A DNA stretch of 64,000 nt, taken from NCBI RefSeq assembly GCF_000737695.1, contig NZ_JPRM01000027.1, positions 62,001 to 126,000 of the forward strand. Reading direction: 5' to 3'. Made by a program: the position numbers and the translations under genes. This document shows positions 18,976-28,067 of the stretch, one piece after another; the stretch's first letter is position 1, and each line of letters opens with the position of its first letter. Below the pieces are notes generated by a model. That model was not told the origin of the DNA. It was given only the letters and a program-made list of their open reading frames with translations, and made no database searches. This DNA is from Flavobacterium hydatis. GTDB lineage: Bacteria; Bacteroidota; Bacteroidia; Flavobacteriales; Flavobacteriaceae.

Positions 18976-19295
18976 AAGATAAAATATTCATCTTATGACA
19001 AAAAATATCAAAATGATAATTCGTTTTTGTCTCTATACAAATTCCTCTTAAGATATCATGGAATTGTAATAATATAATGATTAAACAATAATAGTGGTAG
19101 GTAGTTGTTTTTCATGTTTATGCGTTCTTAGATTAAGAGAAACAATTGTATAGTGTTTCTTATGTAGTATTTAATTTAGGAAATAAATATTTTTAAAAAT
19201 TTCTTGCTAAAATAGCTGGGTATTTATCAATATACAATACCCACTTTTAGTGATTTATTTGATTATTTAATAACATAACAACAATAAAACAAAAA

Positions 19296-19317
19296 ACTCC
19301 TTAACAAGTTAAGGAGT
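19296..19317 (-). terminator. Terminator of the asparaginase gene
   Basis: ACTCCTTAAC / GTTAAGGAGT hairpin, followed on the minus strand by a T-run, 24 nt after the stop at 19341. Confidence 0.75.
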
Positions 19318-19340
19318 CTTTATAAATTTAATATTTTTTA

Positions 19341-20345
19341 TTACTTCAAGAAATAATCGGCATCGATTAATTTGTTTCCTGTATCATCATAAACGGCATA
19401 GTTAAAACCACCCTGAATACAATACGAACCATATTCTCCAGCTTTATTTAAGGCAATAAAACCTACCTGAATATCTTTTAAATCTTTGTTTCTGTTCTTG
19501 GTTAGTTTTACAATTCTTGCTACGGCTTCTTCGCAGGCTTTTTGAGGTGATTTTCCTTGTCGCATCAGTTCTACAACGAGATGACAACCCGAAATACGGA
19601 TTACTTCTTCGCCATGTCCTGTGGCAGTTGCAGCACCTATTTCGTTATCGACATACAAACCCGCTCCAATAATTGGAGAATCTCCCACACGACCGTGCAT
19701 CTTAAAAGCCATTCCGCTTGTGGTACACGCACCCGAAAGATTTCCGTTGGCATCCAAAGCAATCATTCCAATAGTATCGTGATTCTCGATATTAGCAATT
19801 GGTTTGTACTTACTGTCTTTTAGCCACTCTTTCCATTCCTTTTCTGACTCTTCTGTTAGTAGATTTTCTTTTTTGAAACCTTGCTCCAAGGCAAATTGCA
19901 AAGCTCCATCACCAACTAACATTACGTGTGGTGTTTTTTCCATTACGGCTCTTGCAACCGAAATAGGGTGTTTAATATATTCTAAACAAGCAACTGAACC
20001 TATATTAGCATTTTCGTCCATAATACAAGCGTCGAGTGTTACACGACCATCCCTGTCTGGACGTCCACCATAACCTACGCTTCTTTCTTTTGGATCTCCT
20101 TCGGGAATTTTAACTCCTGCTTCGACAGCATCTAGAGCCGTTCCTTTATTTTTTAAAACTTTCCAAGCCGCTTCATTTGCAGGAATTCCAAACTTCCAAG
20201 TAGAAAGTACAATTGGCTTCTTCCCTTTCTTAGCTACTATGATTTTTTCTTCCTCTCCTAAATCTGAATTGAAAGATTGCAATGCCACTGCAACCGAAGC
20301 TATTGCTGCTGTTTTTATAAAATTTCGACGATTTGAGTTTGTCAT
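19341..20345 (-). CDS. N4-(beta-N-acetylglucosaminyl)-L-asparaginase (Ntn hydrolase)
   Basis: Cleaves the GlcNAc-Asn bond of N-glycopeptides. 334 residues with a twin-arginine-like leader (SNRRNFIKTAAIASVAVAL), so exported folded. The autoproteolysis/catalytic site is HDTIGMIALD, with Thr191 as predicted N-terminal nucleophile of the beta chain. VGYGGRPDRDGRVTLDACIMD and TTSGMAFKMHGRVGDSPIIGAGLYVD are family hallmarks, as is GAATATGHGEEVIR. Strongly resembles the flavobacterial glycosylasparaginase family. Last gene of the glycan locus in the direction of transcription, and the strongest single clue that the substrate is an N-glycan. Confidence 0.93.
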   Translation of the reverse strand: MTNSNRRNFIKTAAIASVAVALQSFNSDLGEEEKIIVAKKGKKPIVLSTWKFGIPANEAAWKVLKNKGTALDAVEAGVKIPEGDPKERSVGYGGRPDRDGRVTLDACIMDENANIGSVACLEYIKHPISVARAVMEKTPHVMLVGDGALQFALEQGFKKENLLTEESEKEWKEWLKDSKYKPIANIENHDTIGMIALDANGNLSGACTTSGMAFKMHGRVGDSPIIGAGLYVDNEIGAATATGHGEEVIRISGCHLVVELMRQGKSPQKACEEAVARIVKLTKNRNKDLKDIQVGFIALNKAGEYGSYCIQGGFNYAVYDDTGNKLIDADYFLK

Positions 20346-20384
20346 ATTAAAATATTTTTAACCATATATAATATTAAAAAAATT

Positions 20385-20449
20385 AAACCATATAAGTTAT
20401 GTAAGCACAATAAAGTTTTTTAAATGAACTTATATAACTTATATGGTTT
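20385..20449. repeat. Inverted repeat, AACCATATAAGT family, copy 1
   Basis: Arms 20385-20405 and 20429-20449 are inverted (AAACCATATAAGTTAT... / ...ATAACTTATATGGTTT). The same arms recur at 41651-41725. It lies between the ROK and asparaginase genes. Confidence 0.75.
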
Positions 20450-20466
20450 AAAACAGTTTAACCAAT

Positions 20467-21369
20467 CTATGCTTTATAAAGCAAACTTGTAGCACCTAAT
20501 AAAGCAGCTTTTTCATTATCTGTAGAAATAGATACTGTAACATTGCTTCCTGCTTCTTTTATTTTTTTACTGAAAACTGGCAAGAAAAATTCACTTGCGT
20601 TTGCAATTTTTCCACCAATAATAAAACTATCAGCTGAGAAAGTTGCTAACCACGGAAGCACAATTGCAGCTAAATCCTCTCCCATTTTTTCGAATACTTC
20701 TATTGCTAATTTGTCTTCGGCTTTAGCCAGATTAAAAAGTTCTAACCCATTGTTTAGTTTTTTTCCGCTTAAAGCGAAATAACCAGCTATAAGTCCACGT
20801 GCAGAAACGTAATCTTCAGCTATACCTTCTTTGTACGGAAGGTCATATATTTCGCCATCTTTTGGTACTAAATCCCCAGTACTAATCGATTCTCCTTTAT
20901 CTATAAAACAAGCTCCAAGTCCTGTACCAAGTGTGATTGCCATTACTTTTTTAGTAAGGTTATCAGCATCTTTAAAAACTTCTCCTTTCCCAAAACAAAC
21001 AGCATCATTCTCAAAAAGAATCGGGAAATCATTCGAAAGATTCAATTTATTCTGAAACAAATCCCGAACATTTAAGCCGTAAAAATGTTCGTATTTAGAT
21101 TGATCTTTTATCCAGCAAATTCCATTATTATAATCAAATGGGCCTGGCATGCAAACCGCCAATCCTGTTGTGTTTTCAACTTTAGAATTTTCAATAGAAG
21201 TTCTAATTACTTTTTCCCAAATAGTCATCACTTCTTCTACCGGCAAATTAGAGTCAAATGATTCTTTATGCAGCGAAAAATCAATCACTTTCATATCTAC
21301 AATATCTATAATTGCTGCGGTAATATGTGTGCCACCAATGTCTAATCCAACGGCATATTCTTTATTCAT
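20467..21369 (-). CDS. ROK family sugar kinase, candidate mannokinase
   Basis: 300 residues from MNKEYAVGLDIGGTH (ATG 21369); the longer frame to 21396 adds nine residues without family character. The ATP phosphate-binding DIGGTHITAAI, the FENDAVCFGKGE loop (catalytic Asp in END), GTGLGACFID and IIGGKIANASEFF place it in the ROK/sugar kinase fold. The CxCGxxGCxE zinc motif of many ROK proteins is absent: the matching region reads EGIAEDYVSARGL. No HTH, so it is a kinase rather than a ROK repressor. In a mannan/N-glycan locus with ManA, phosphorylation of released mannose (or GlcNAc) is the likely job (inference). Confidence 0.85.
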   Translation of the reverse strand: MNKEYAVGLDIGGTHITAAIIDIVDMKVIDFSLHKESFDSNLPVEEVMTIWEKVIRTSIENSKVENTTGLAVCMPGPFDYNNGICWIKDQSKYEHFYGLNVRDLFQNKLNLSNDFPILFENDAVCFGKGEVFKDADNLTKKVMAITLGTGLGACFIDKGESISTGDLVPKDGEIYDLPYKEGIAEDYVSARGLIAGYFALSGKKLNNGLELFNLAKAEDKLAIEVFEKMGEDLAAIVLPWLATFSADSFIIGGKIANASEFFLPVFSKKIKEAGSNVTVSISTDNEKAALLGATSLLYKA

Positions 21370-21399
21370 TCTTATTTTATTTTGGAATTGAACCACTAG

Positions 21400-21540
21400 G
21401 AGATTAAGATTTTTTCACCATTAAGAAATTCAAGGTTATTAAGTCTGGCTACTTAATTTTCTTAATCTCTTAATGGCAAATATTTTCTTGAATTTTAAAA
21501 ACTTAATTTTCTTAATATCTCAATGGTAAATATTTTTAGT
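21400..21540. repeat. CTTAAT-type short-period repeat
   Basis: Repeated CTTAATTT / CTTAATCT / CTTAATGG words and an inverted CCATTAAG at the left make a weak hairpin. Related sequence lies at 57.0-57.4 kb. It fills the gap between GH125 and ROK. Confidence 0.5.
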
Positions 21541-21545
21541 TTTTT

Positions 21546-23006
21546 TTAAATGTTTTTATCTTTTAAAATTTGTGGGTAATGAATACTTGTATGTACTATC
21601 ATTTCTCCAAATAATGTATTTGCCCAAGCAAACCATTTTCGGGTAAACTTAGTTACATCATCTTTATGGAAAGATTCGTGCATGAATCCTGTATCTGCAT
21701 TTGTTTTTATTAAATTACTAATACAATGCTTAATCTCATTTTCATCTACACTCGTAATCGCTCTTAAAACAATACTCATAGGCCAAATGGTGTCAGTTCC
21801 TGTGTGTGGTCCTCCAACGCCTTCTCCTGCTTTTCCTTTATAGAAAAATGGATTGTTTTCTGAAAGTACTACTTTACGCGTATTCAAATATAGTGGACTA
21901 TCTGGTTCTATAGCTCCTAAATATGGTAATGATAATAATGAGGGAACATTGGCATCATCCATCATATGGAAACTTCCGTATCCGTTTACTTCAAAAGCAA
22001 TAATTTTTCCAAATTTTGGATGATCAATGATTCCGTTTTCTTCTAATCCTTTCTGAACTTGCCCTTGTAATTCTTTTGCTTTAGCAACTAAATCATTGTC
22101 TTTTAATGCTGGTAAAGAAAAGATTTCCTGAAGATATCCAAGTACTTCTATGGCAAACATATTACTCGGAATTAAATAGCCAAATAATGTACTATCGTCA
22201 CTCGGTCTAAAAGTCGAAACAATTAATCCGCATGGTTTTACTGGATATCCGTAACCGCTTAATGGCACACCATCGGTAGCCCAAGCTGTTACTCTCTGGA
22301 AATTGTATGGCCCTTTATCAGTCCAGCGTTGTTGTTCTTTAAAAGTTTGCAATACCAAAAGCATGGCTTCTTTCCACTTACTATCAAACAAACTTATATC
22401 TCCTGTTTCCTTCCAATATCCGTGTGCCAATCGTATTGGGTAACACAAACTGTCTATCTCCCATTTACGCTCGTGAATACCAGGTTGCATTTTGGTCATA
22501 TCATTTTTCCATTCACTTACCTGATTAAAATCTTTGTAAAAAGCATTTGCGTAAGGATCAAGTAAAATACATTTCGTTTGGCGGTTAATTACCCCTTTTA
22601 CCAATTCGGCTAGTTTTTTATCTTCTTTTACAAACGGAATATAAGGCCATATTTGTGCTGTACTATCTCTTAGCCACATCGCATCAATATCTCCTGTTAT
22701 TACATAAGTATCTGGTTTGCCATCGATAATTTCAAAATCGACCGTTGTATCTAGTGTATTAGGAAAACAGTTTTCGAACAACCAAGCTAGTTCTGGATTT
22801 GCTATTTGTTTTTTGATTCTAACAATTGCGGCTTCAATAGCTTTACTTGTAAATTTTCTTTCGGCCAATGGTGGTCTTTTGGTAATAAAATCTTTTAGTG
22901 CAAAATTAAAAGCATCCGATTGCATTCCGAAAACATCAGTTTGAAGTGCCAATAATCCTGCTGAAAAAATCCCTGTGTTTTTTATAAATTTTCTACGTGA
23001 TTGCAT
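21546..23006 (-). CDS. GH125 exo-alpha-1,6-mannosidase
   Basis: 486 residues from MQSRRKFIKN (ATG 23006), which leaves a 4-nt gap after the GH92 stop; the longer frame to 23045 overlaps that gene. The leader has a twin-arginine-like RRKFIKNTGIFSAGLLAL. Family marks: VITGDIDAMWLRDSTAQIWPY, WEIDSLCYPIRLA, YGYPVKPCGLIVSTFRPSDD, FLIPSNMFAIE-type segment, MMDDANVPSLLSLPYLG, GTDTIWPMSIVLRA and WANTLFGEMI. GH125 enzymes remove alpha-1,6-mannose in N-glycans and mannan. Translationally coupled with the upstream GH92. Confidence 0.93.
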   Translation of the reverse strand: MQSRRKFIKNTGIFSAGLLALQTDVFGMQSDAFNFALKDFITKRPPLAERKFTSKAIEAAIVRIKKQIANPELAWLFENCFPNTLDTTVDFEIIDGKPDTYVITGDIDAMWLRDSTAQIWPYIPFVKEDKKLAELVKGVINRQTKCILLDPYANAFYKDFNQVSEWKNDMTKMQPGIHERKWEIDSLCYPIRLAHGYWKETGDISLFDSKWKEAMLLVLQTFKEQQRWTDKGPYNFQRVTAWATDGVPLSGYGYPVKPCGLIVSTFRPSDDSTLFGYLIPSNMFAIEVLGYLQEIFSLPALKDNDLVAKAKELQGQVQKGLEENGIIDHPKFGKIIAFEVNGYGSFHMMDDANVPSLLSLPYLGAIEPDSPLYLNTRKVVLSENNPFFYKGKAGEGVGGPHTGTDTIWPMSIVLRAITSVDENEIKHCISNLIKTNADTGFMHESFHKDDVTKFTRKWFAWANTLFGEMIVHTSIHYPQILKDKNI

Positions 23007-23010
23007 AGTA

Positions 23011-25296
23011 TTATTTTGAAGTTGAATAAGAATATGGATAGGCACTTGCTGAAGTTCCTCTTTGTAAATTAGGTTTGCTGCTCATGTCAAAATTTAATTC
23101 ACCACCTTTTAGTACGTCAAAATGATTGATGAAATTTTTGGTATGACTTGCATTATTCCATTTTAAATCCTGAACATATTTATTGGTATCTGAGTTATTT
23201 GGTGCATTTATAATTAGTTCCTTTCCGTTTTCCATTTTTAATGTTAGTTTCTTAAATAATGGTGCTCCAAGAACGTACTCAGCTGTTCCTGGACAAACAG
23301 GATAGAATCCCATTGCTGAGAAAACGTACCAAGCCGAAGTTTGTCCGTTATCCTCATCTCCGCAATATCCGTCAGGAGTTGGTTTGTACAAACGGTTCAT
23401 TACTTCACGAGACCAGTATTGTGTTTTCCAAGGTTCGCCTGCATAATTATATAAATAAATCATGTGCTGAATTGGTTGATTTCCGTGAGCATATTGTCCC
23501 ATATTCATGATTTGCATCTCGCGGATTTCATGAATAACTGCTCCGTAATAACTATCATCAAAAATTGGTGGTGTAGTAAAAACTGCATCTAATTTTGCCG
23601 TGAATTTTTTCTCTCCTCCCATTAAATCAATCAAACCATGTACATCATGAAATACGCTCCAACTGTAATGCCACGCATTTCCTTCGGTAAAAGCATCTCC
23701 CCATTTAAAAGGATTGAAATCTTTAGGAAAACTTCCGTCTTTATTTCGTCCGCTCATCAATCCGATTGATGGATTATAAAGATTCTTATAATTCATCATT
23801 CGTTTTTCGTATAAACTGATTTCTTTTTTCGGACGGTTTAGGGCTTTCGCCAATTTCCAAATGGTGAAATCATCATATGCATATTCTAATGTTCTGGCTG
23901 CATTTTCATTGATTTTTACATCATAAGGTACATAGCCTAAAGTATTGTAATACTCTACTCCTTTTCTTCCTACTGCATCCATCGGACCTTCGTTATTAGC
24001 TCCGTGCAACAATGCTTCGTATAATTTGTTTATATCATATCCTCGCAATCCTTTGATGTAGGCATCAGAAACTACAGAGGCCGAATTATTCCCAACCATT
24101 ACATTTCTGAATCCTGGACTTGACCATTCTGGCAAAAATCCACCTTCTTTATAATCGTTGATTAACCCTTCTTGCATTTCTTTATTTATCGAAGGATAAA
24201 CTAAATTTAACAAAGGATATAAGGCACGGAATGTATCCCAAAATCCTGTTCCTGCATACATATAACCTGGTAATACTTTTCCATTATAAGGGCTATAATG
24301 CACAATTTCTCCCTTAGCATCTATTTCGTATTGCTTTTGCGGAAAACAAACGGTGCGGTATAAACTTGAATAAAAAGTTTTAAGTTGTTCTTCGCTACCT
24401 CCTTCGGCATTTAGTTTCCCTAGAATTTTATTCCATTCTTGTTTAGATTCGGCTACTGTTTCATCAAAAGTTGCTTTTCCTAACTCATTCTTCAAATTCA
24501 ATTCTGCTTGTTCTATGCTAATAAATGATGATGATACTTTTACATTTACTTTCTCTCCTCTTTTGGTTTTAAAACCAACTATTGCACCAACATGATTGTC
24601 TTTTAATTCTAGTTTGTCTTTTTCCAGAACTTTATCATGCCATGTATAATTTGTTGCAAAAGGTTTATCGAATTGCAATACAAAGTAGTTCTTAAAATTC
24701 TCTGGAACTCCACCACTATTACGGGTTGTGTAACCAATAATTTTATTTTCTGATGGAATTATTTTGATATAAGATCCTTTATCGAAAGCATCAATTACGA
24801 TAGAAGATTGTTCGTTTTCTGGAAATGTAATCTGAAAATGTGCCGCTCTTTCCGTAGCTGTAATTTCGGTTGTTACATCATAATCGGCTAGATATACGCT
24901 GTAATAATAAGGTTTTGAAACCTCGGCTTTATGGCTAAACCAACTTCCTCTTTCGTCTTCTGCAAAAGTCAACTTTCCTGTAACTGGCATGATCGAAAAC
25001 TGTCCGTAATCGTTCATCCAAGGCGAAGGTTGATGTGTTTGTTTGAATCCTCTAATCTTTTCGGCAGTATAAACATATGCCCATCCGTCACCCATTTTTC
25101 CTGTTTGTGGTGTCCAGAAATTCATTCCCCAAGGTCTGCAAATTGCAGGATAGGTATTCCCGTTAGAAAGACTATGCAAAGATTGTGTTCCCATTAACGG
25201 GTTAACATATTCTACTGGATCTAACGCTTTAACTTGTGCATTTACAAAAATGCAGCATTGTAATATCCCTAAAAAAATTAAACTCTTTATTTTCAT
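23011..25296 (-). CDS. GH92 alpha-mannosidase, alpha-1,2-type signature
   Basis: 761 residues with signal peptide (to FVNAQ). GH92 marks: VEYVNPLMGTQS, GFKQTHQPSPWMNDYG, GFWDTFRALYPLL, GNNSASVVSDAYIKG, EGNAWHYSW (general-acid Glu), HEIREMQ, GNQPIQHMIYLYNYAGEPW and CGDEDNGQTSAWYVFSAMGFYP. The spacing from the EGNAW Glu to the HE pair (52) and on to the DED motif matches the catalytic Glu, His-Glu and Asp-x-Asp I recall for Bt3990. In that enzyme the His-Glu pair is linked to alpha-1,2 specificity. Predicted periplasmic or surface enzyme. Confidence 0.93.
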   Translation of the reverse strand: MKIKSLIFLGILQCCIFVNAQVKALDPVEYVNPLMGTQSLHSLSNGNTYPAICRPWGMNFWTPQTGKMGDGWAYVYTAEKIRGFKQTHQPSPWMNDYGQFSIMPVTGKLTFAEDERGSWFSHKAEVSKPYYYSVYLADYDVTTEITATERAAHFQITFPENEQSSIVIDAFDKGSYIKIIPSENKIIGYTTRNSGGVPENFKNYFVLQFDKPFATNYTWHDKVLEKDKLELKDNHVGAIVGFKTKRGEKVNVKVSSSFISIEQAELNLKNELGKATFDETVAESKQEWNKILGKLNAEGGSEEQLKTFYSSLYRTVCFPQKQYEIDAKGEIVHYSPYNGKVLPGYMYAGTGFWDTFRALYPLLNLVYPSINKEMQEGLINDYKEGGFLPEWSSPGFRNVMVGNNSASVVSDAYIKGLRGYDINKLYEALLHGANNEGPMDAVGRKGVEYYNTLGYVPYDVKINENAARTLEYAYDDFTIWKLAKALNRPKKEISLYEKRMMNYKNLYNPSIGLMSGRNKDGSFPKDFNPFKWGDAFTEGNAWHYSWSVFHDVHGLIDLMGGEKKFTAKLDAVFTTPPIFDDSYYGAVIHEIREMQIMNMGQYAHGNQPIQHMIYLYNYAGEPWKTQYWSREVMNRLYKPTPDGYCGDEDNGQTSAWYVFSAMGFYPVCPGTAEYVLGAPLFKKLTLKMENGKELIINAPNNSDTNKYVQDLKWNNASHTKNFINHFDVLKGGELNFDMSSKPNLQRGTSASAYPYSYSTSK

Positions 25297-25311
25297 ATGC
25301 TGTGTTGTTAT

Positions 25312-25502
25312 CCTAACAGGTTTTAAAAACCTGTTAGGTATTTTATTCTTTGTAAAATGTGAATCCCGATTGGCTAAGCTTTGTCAAAGTTTAAAACTTT
25401 GACAAAGCTACCTAAGCCTGAAAACTAAAACCTTAGATCATACCTAACAGGTTTTAAAAACCTGTTAGGAGACTGAAAACTGCGACTGTAAACTGAAAAC
25501 TT
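25312..25502. repeat. Three strong palindromes and a CAGT-type array between the two GH92 genes
   Basis: CCTAACAGGTTTT and its inverse form a perfect hairpin at 25312-25338 and again at 25443-25469 (a third, imperfect, at 43870-43896). CTTTGTCAAAGTTT and its inverse form another at 25379-25407. At 25470-25502 ACTGAAAACT / GACTGTAAACTGAAAACT is the inverse of the CAGT words seen at 36.7 kb. Confidence 0.8.
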
Positions 25503-25503
25503 C

Positions 25504-27780
25504 CTAAAGCGGTCTATCTTCTTTCTTTACTCCAAAAGTTGTCGATGGTTTGCTTCCCATATACAGTTTTAATTCTCCTCCTTTTACAATCATATCATGC
25601 GTGATGTATGATTTTGTGTATGGTTTTCCGTTATACTCTGCTTTTTGGATATAGATATTTGTTTTACTATTATCTATAGCTTTTAATGTAAATGAAATTC
25701 CTTCTTTATGATGAATTGTCGCTGTATTTACTAACGGACTTCCTAAAACATAAATTCCGTTTGCCGGATTTACTGAATAGAATCCCATTGATGAGAATAC
25801 GTACCAAGCCGACATTTGTCCTAAATCCTCATTCCCGCATAATCCGTCTGGTTTTGTCGAGTAGAATTTATCATCGATTTCACGGATTAGTTTGGCTGTT
25901 TTCCAAGGTTGTCCTGCGTATGCATAAAGGTATAGAATATGATGATTTGGCTCGTTTCCTTGTGCATATTGACCGATTAATCCACTGATGTCTGGTGAAA
26001 TTTCTTCGCCTTCTACTTTATCTGTTATTAAGAAAAGTGAATCTAATTTGGCTAAAAATTTATCTTCGCTTCCAAACAATTCTATTAATCCGTAAGGGTC
26101 TTGTGGAACTAACCAAGTGTATTGCCACGCATTTCCCTCTACATAATCGTCTTTACGATGTGCCGATGAAAGCGGATTAAATGGTGTTCTCCAATTTCCA
26201 TCGGTTAGTTTCCCTCTCATGAATGTGGTTTCTTTATCAAAATAAAGCTTGTACAAATTGGCTCTTTTAGTAAAATAGTTATAATCATCAGTTTTACCCA
26301 TTGATTTTGCCATTAGTGCTATACAATAATCATCGATGGCATATTCTAGAGCATTACCAACTGATTCTAGCACTTTATCGGCAGGAATATATTCTAGTTT
26401 CTGAATATAATCCATTCCGTCACGAGTTTGCATCGCAGTCTTTTTGATAGCTTCATAAGCCAATGCGGTATCGTAATCTCTATATCCTTTCATATAAGCA
26501 TCTACAATAACTGCAATCGAATGATTCCCGTTCATGGTATTCGTTTCATTACCCATTAAATGCCAAACTGGTAATCGCCCTTGTTGCTCGTAGATTGCCA
26601 AAAATGATTTAACTATGTCATTAATTTTATCTGGTTGTGTAATCGTATATAATGGATGTAAACCTCGGTAAGTGTCCCAAAGTGAAAAAGTTGTGTAATT
26701 GGTAAAACCTGCTTTTTCGTATACCTTTTTATCTGTTCCTCTGTAATCTCCGTTTACATCATTAAAGATTGAAGGTGCAAACATGGTATGATATAATGCT
26801 GTATAAAAAACTTTCGTTGTTTTATCATCTGCTTTTATCTGAATCTTGTTTAATTCTTTATTCCATTTTGATGTCGCTTCTTTTGCTACAGCATTAAAAT
26901 CCCAACCCGGAATCTCGGCTTTAATATTCGCGGAAGCGTTTTCATAACTTACTGGAGATATTCCGACTTTTACTAAAACTTGTTTATTTTTTAAAGTCTT
27001 GAAATCTAAAACCGCTTTCATTCTTACCGCCTCGCCTTCATTTCCTGCGACTGCCGTTGTAGCATCATACAATGCCATATTAGTAATTGGCTCTGAGAAT
27101 TCGATTGTAAAAAAGATACGCTGATCGGCTGCCCAACCTGCAGAATATCTATATCCTACAAGTGTTGTTTCGTTTATCTTTTTTATGAATGTTTTTACTG
27201 GTTTGTCCCATCCTACACCATCAGCAAGGTCTAGTAAAACGTGATTATCTGTAGTGGTATTAAATGTGTATTTATGAAAGCCTACTCTTTCGCTAGCTGT
27301 TAGCTCTGCTTTAATTTTGTATTTATCAAGCAAAACGCTGTAATATCCTGCTTTGCTTACTTCGTTTTTATGCGAAAAATAAGAGCCATAACCCGTTACC
27401 ATATCTTCTTTTGTTCCTTTGGTAAGTGGCACTTTTCCTGATAGTGGCAACAACAAGATATCGTTTAAATCTCCAATTCCTGTTCCGCTTAAATGGGTGT
27501 GTGTGAATCCTAATATCGTATTACTTGCATAATTGTACCCACTGCACCAATCCCAACCTTCAAAAACATTTACTGGTCCTAACTGCACGGCTCCAAAAGG
27601 AACATTAGCACCAACAAATACATGTCCGTGTCCCGCAGATCCTATTAATGGATTTACATATTGGGTGTAATCTATACTAGTTTGTTTTGCTTTCTTTTCC
27701 TGTGAAATTGCAGGATTAGCAAAAAATAGATTTAAAGCTACAATACCGCTAAAAGCTATTTTGTTATATTTTTTAAACAT
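25504..27780 (-). CDS. GH92 alpha-mannosidase, second paralogue without the His-Glu pair
   Basis: 758 residues with signal peptide (ANPAISQ). GH92 marks: YTQYVNPLIGSAGHGHVF, GFTHTHLSGTGIGDL, FSLWDTYRGLHPLYT, HLMGNETNTMNGNHSIAV, VEGNAWQYTWLVPQDPYGL (general-acid Glu), IGQYAQGNEPNHHILYLYAYAGQPWKT and CGNEDLGQMSAWYVFSSMGFY. Where the other paralogue has HEIREM this one has SPDISGL, so it lacks the His-Glu pair, and the DxD reads NED. A linkage other than alpha-1,2 is predicted. Transcribed in the direction of the other GH92, 207 bp upstream of it. Confidence 0.93.
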   Translation of the reverse strand: MFKKYNKIAFSGIVALNLFFANPAISQEKKAKQTSIDYTQYVNPLIGSAGHGHVFVGANVPFGAVQLGPVNVFEGWDWCSGYNYASNTILGFTHTHLSGTGIGDLNDILLLPLSGKVPLTKGTKEDMVTGYGSYFSHKNEVSKAGYYSVLLDKYKIKAELTASERVGFHKYTFNTTTDNHVLLDLADGVGWDKPVKTFIKKINETTLVGYRYSAGWAADQRIFFTIEFSEPITNMALYDATTAVAGNEGEAVRMKAVLDFKTLKNKQVLVKVGISPVSYENASANIKAEIPGWDFNAVAKEATSKWNKELNKIQIKADDKTTKVFYTALYHTMFAPSIFNDVNGDYRGTDKKVYEKAGFTNYTTFSLWDTYRGLHPLYTITQPDKINDIVKSFLAIYEQQGRLPVWHLMGNETNTMNGNHSIAVIVDAYMKGYRDYDTALAYEAIKKTAMQTRDGMDYIQKLEYIPADKVLESVGNALEYAIDDYCIALMAKSMGKTDDYNYFTKRANLYKLYFDKETTFMRGKLTDGNWRTPFNPLSSAHRKDDYVEGNAWQYTWLVPQDPYGLIELFGSEDKFLAKLDSLFLITDKVEGEEISPDISGLIGQYAQGNEPNHHILYLYAYAGQPWKTAKLIREIDDKFYSTKPDGLCGNEDLGQMSAWYVFSSMGFYSVNPANGIYVLGSPLVNTATIHHKEGISFTLKAIDNSKTNIYIQKAEYNGKPYTKSYITHDMIVKGGELKLYMGSKPSTTFGVKKEDRPL

Positions 27781-27833
27781 CTATTCTATTTTTTTATTTG
27801 AATTTATGGTGAAAAAGATTTGCAGAAAACCTT

Positions 27834-27949
27834 TGAACACAAAAAAAATTAACCGCAGAGGTCGCAAGGATTTACGCAAAGGTCGCAAAGATTTTAATCT
27901 TTAATGTTAAGCAAAGACGCACTGCGGTGCGTCTCTACAAAAAACCTAT
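27834..27949. repeat. Hairpin-cored intergenic element, copy 1
   Basis: Order: AACACAAAAAAAATTAACCG, CGCAAAGGT-type 9-nt units, TTTAATCTTTAATG, the perfect hairpin AGACGCAC-tgcg-GTGCGTCT (27915-27934), CTCTACAAAAAACCTATG. Copies follow at 27950-28046 (direct) and 56888-57015 (inverted). Confidence 0.8.
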
Positions 27950-28046
27950 GAACACAAAAAAATTAACCGCAGAGGTCGCAAAGGCTTTAACCTTTAATGT
28001 TAAGCAAAGACGCACTGCGGTGCACCTCTACAGAAAACCTATGAAC
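27950..28046. repeat. Hairpin-cored intergenic element, copy 2
   Basis: A shortened tandem copy of the preceding element with one CGCAAAGG unit fewer. Its hairpin arm is degraded (GACGCAC/GTGCACC). Confidence 0.8.
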
Positions 28047-28067
28047 CTTTTTTATTCGCAATACAAG

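Noticed and set aside
23011..25296. Phosphomannosidase activity suggested by GNQP in place of GNEP
   Set aside because: Residue spacing shows the general acid is the Glu of EGNAW, which is intact, so the Gln in GNQP is not at the acid position.
25312..25469. Insertion-sequence terminal inverted repeats
   Set aside because: The palindromes enclose no transposase frame and each is a self-contained hairpin rather than a pair of ends.
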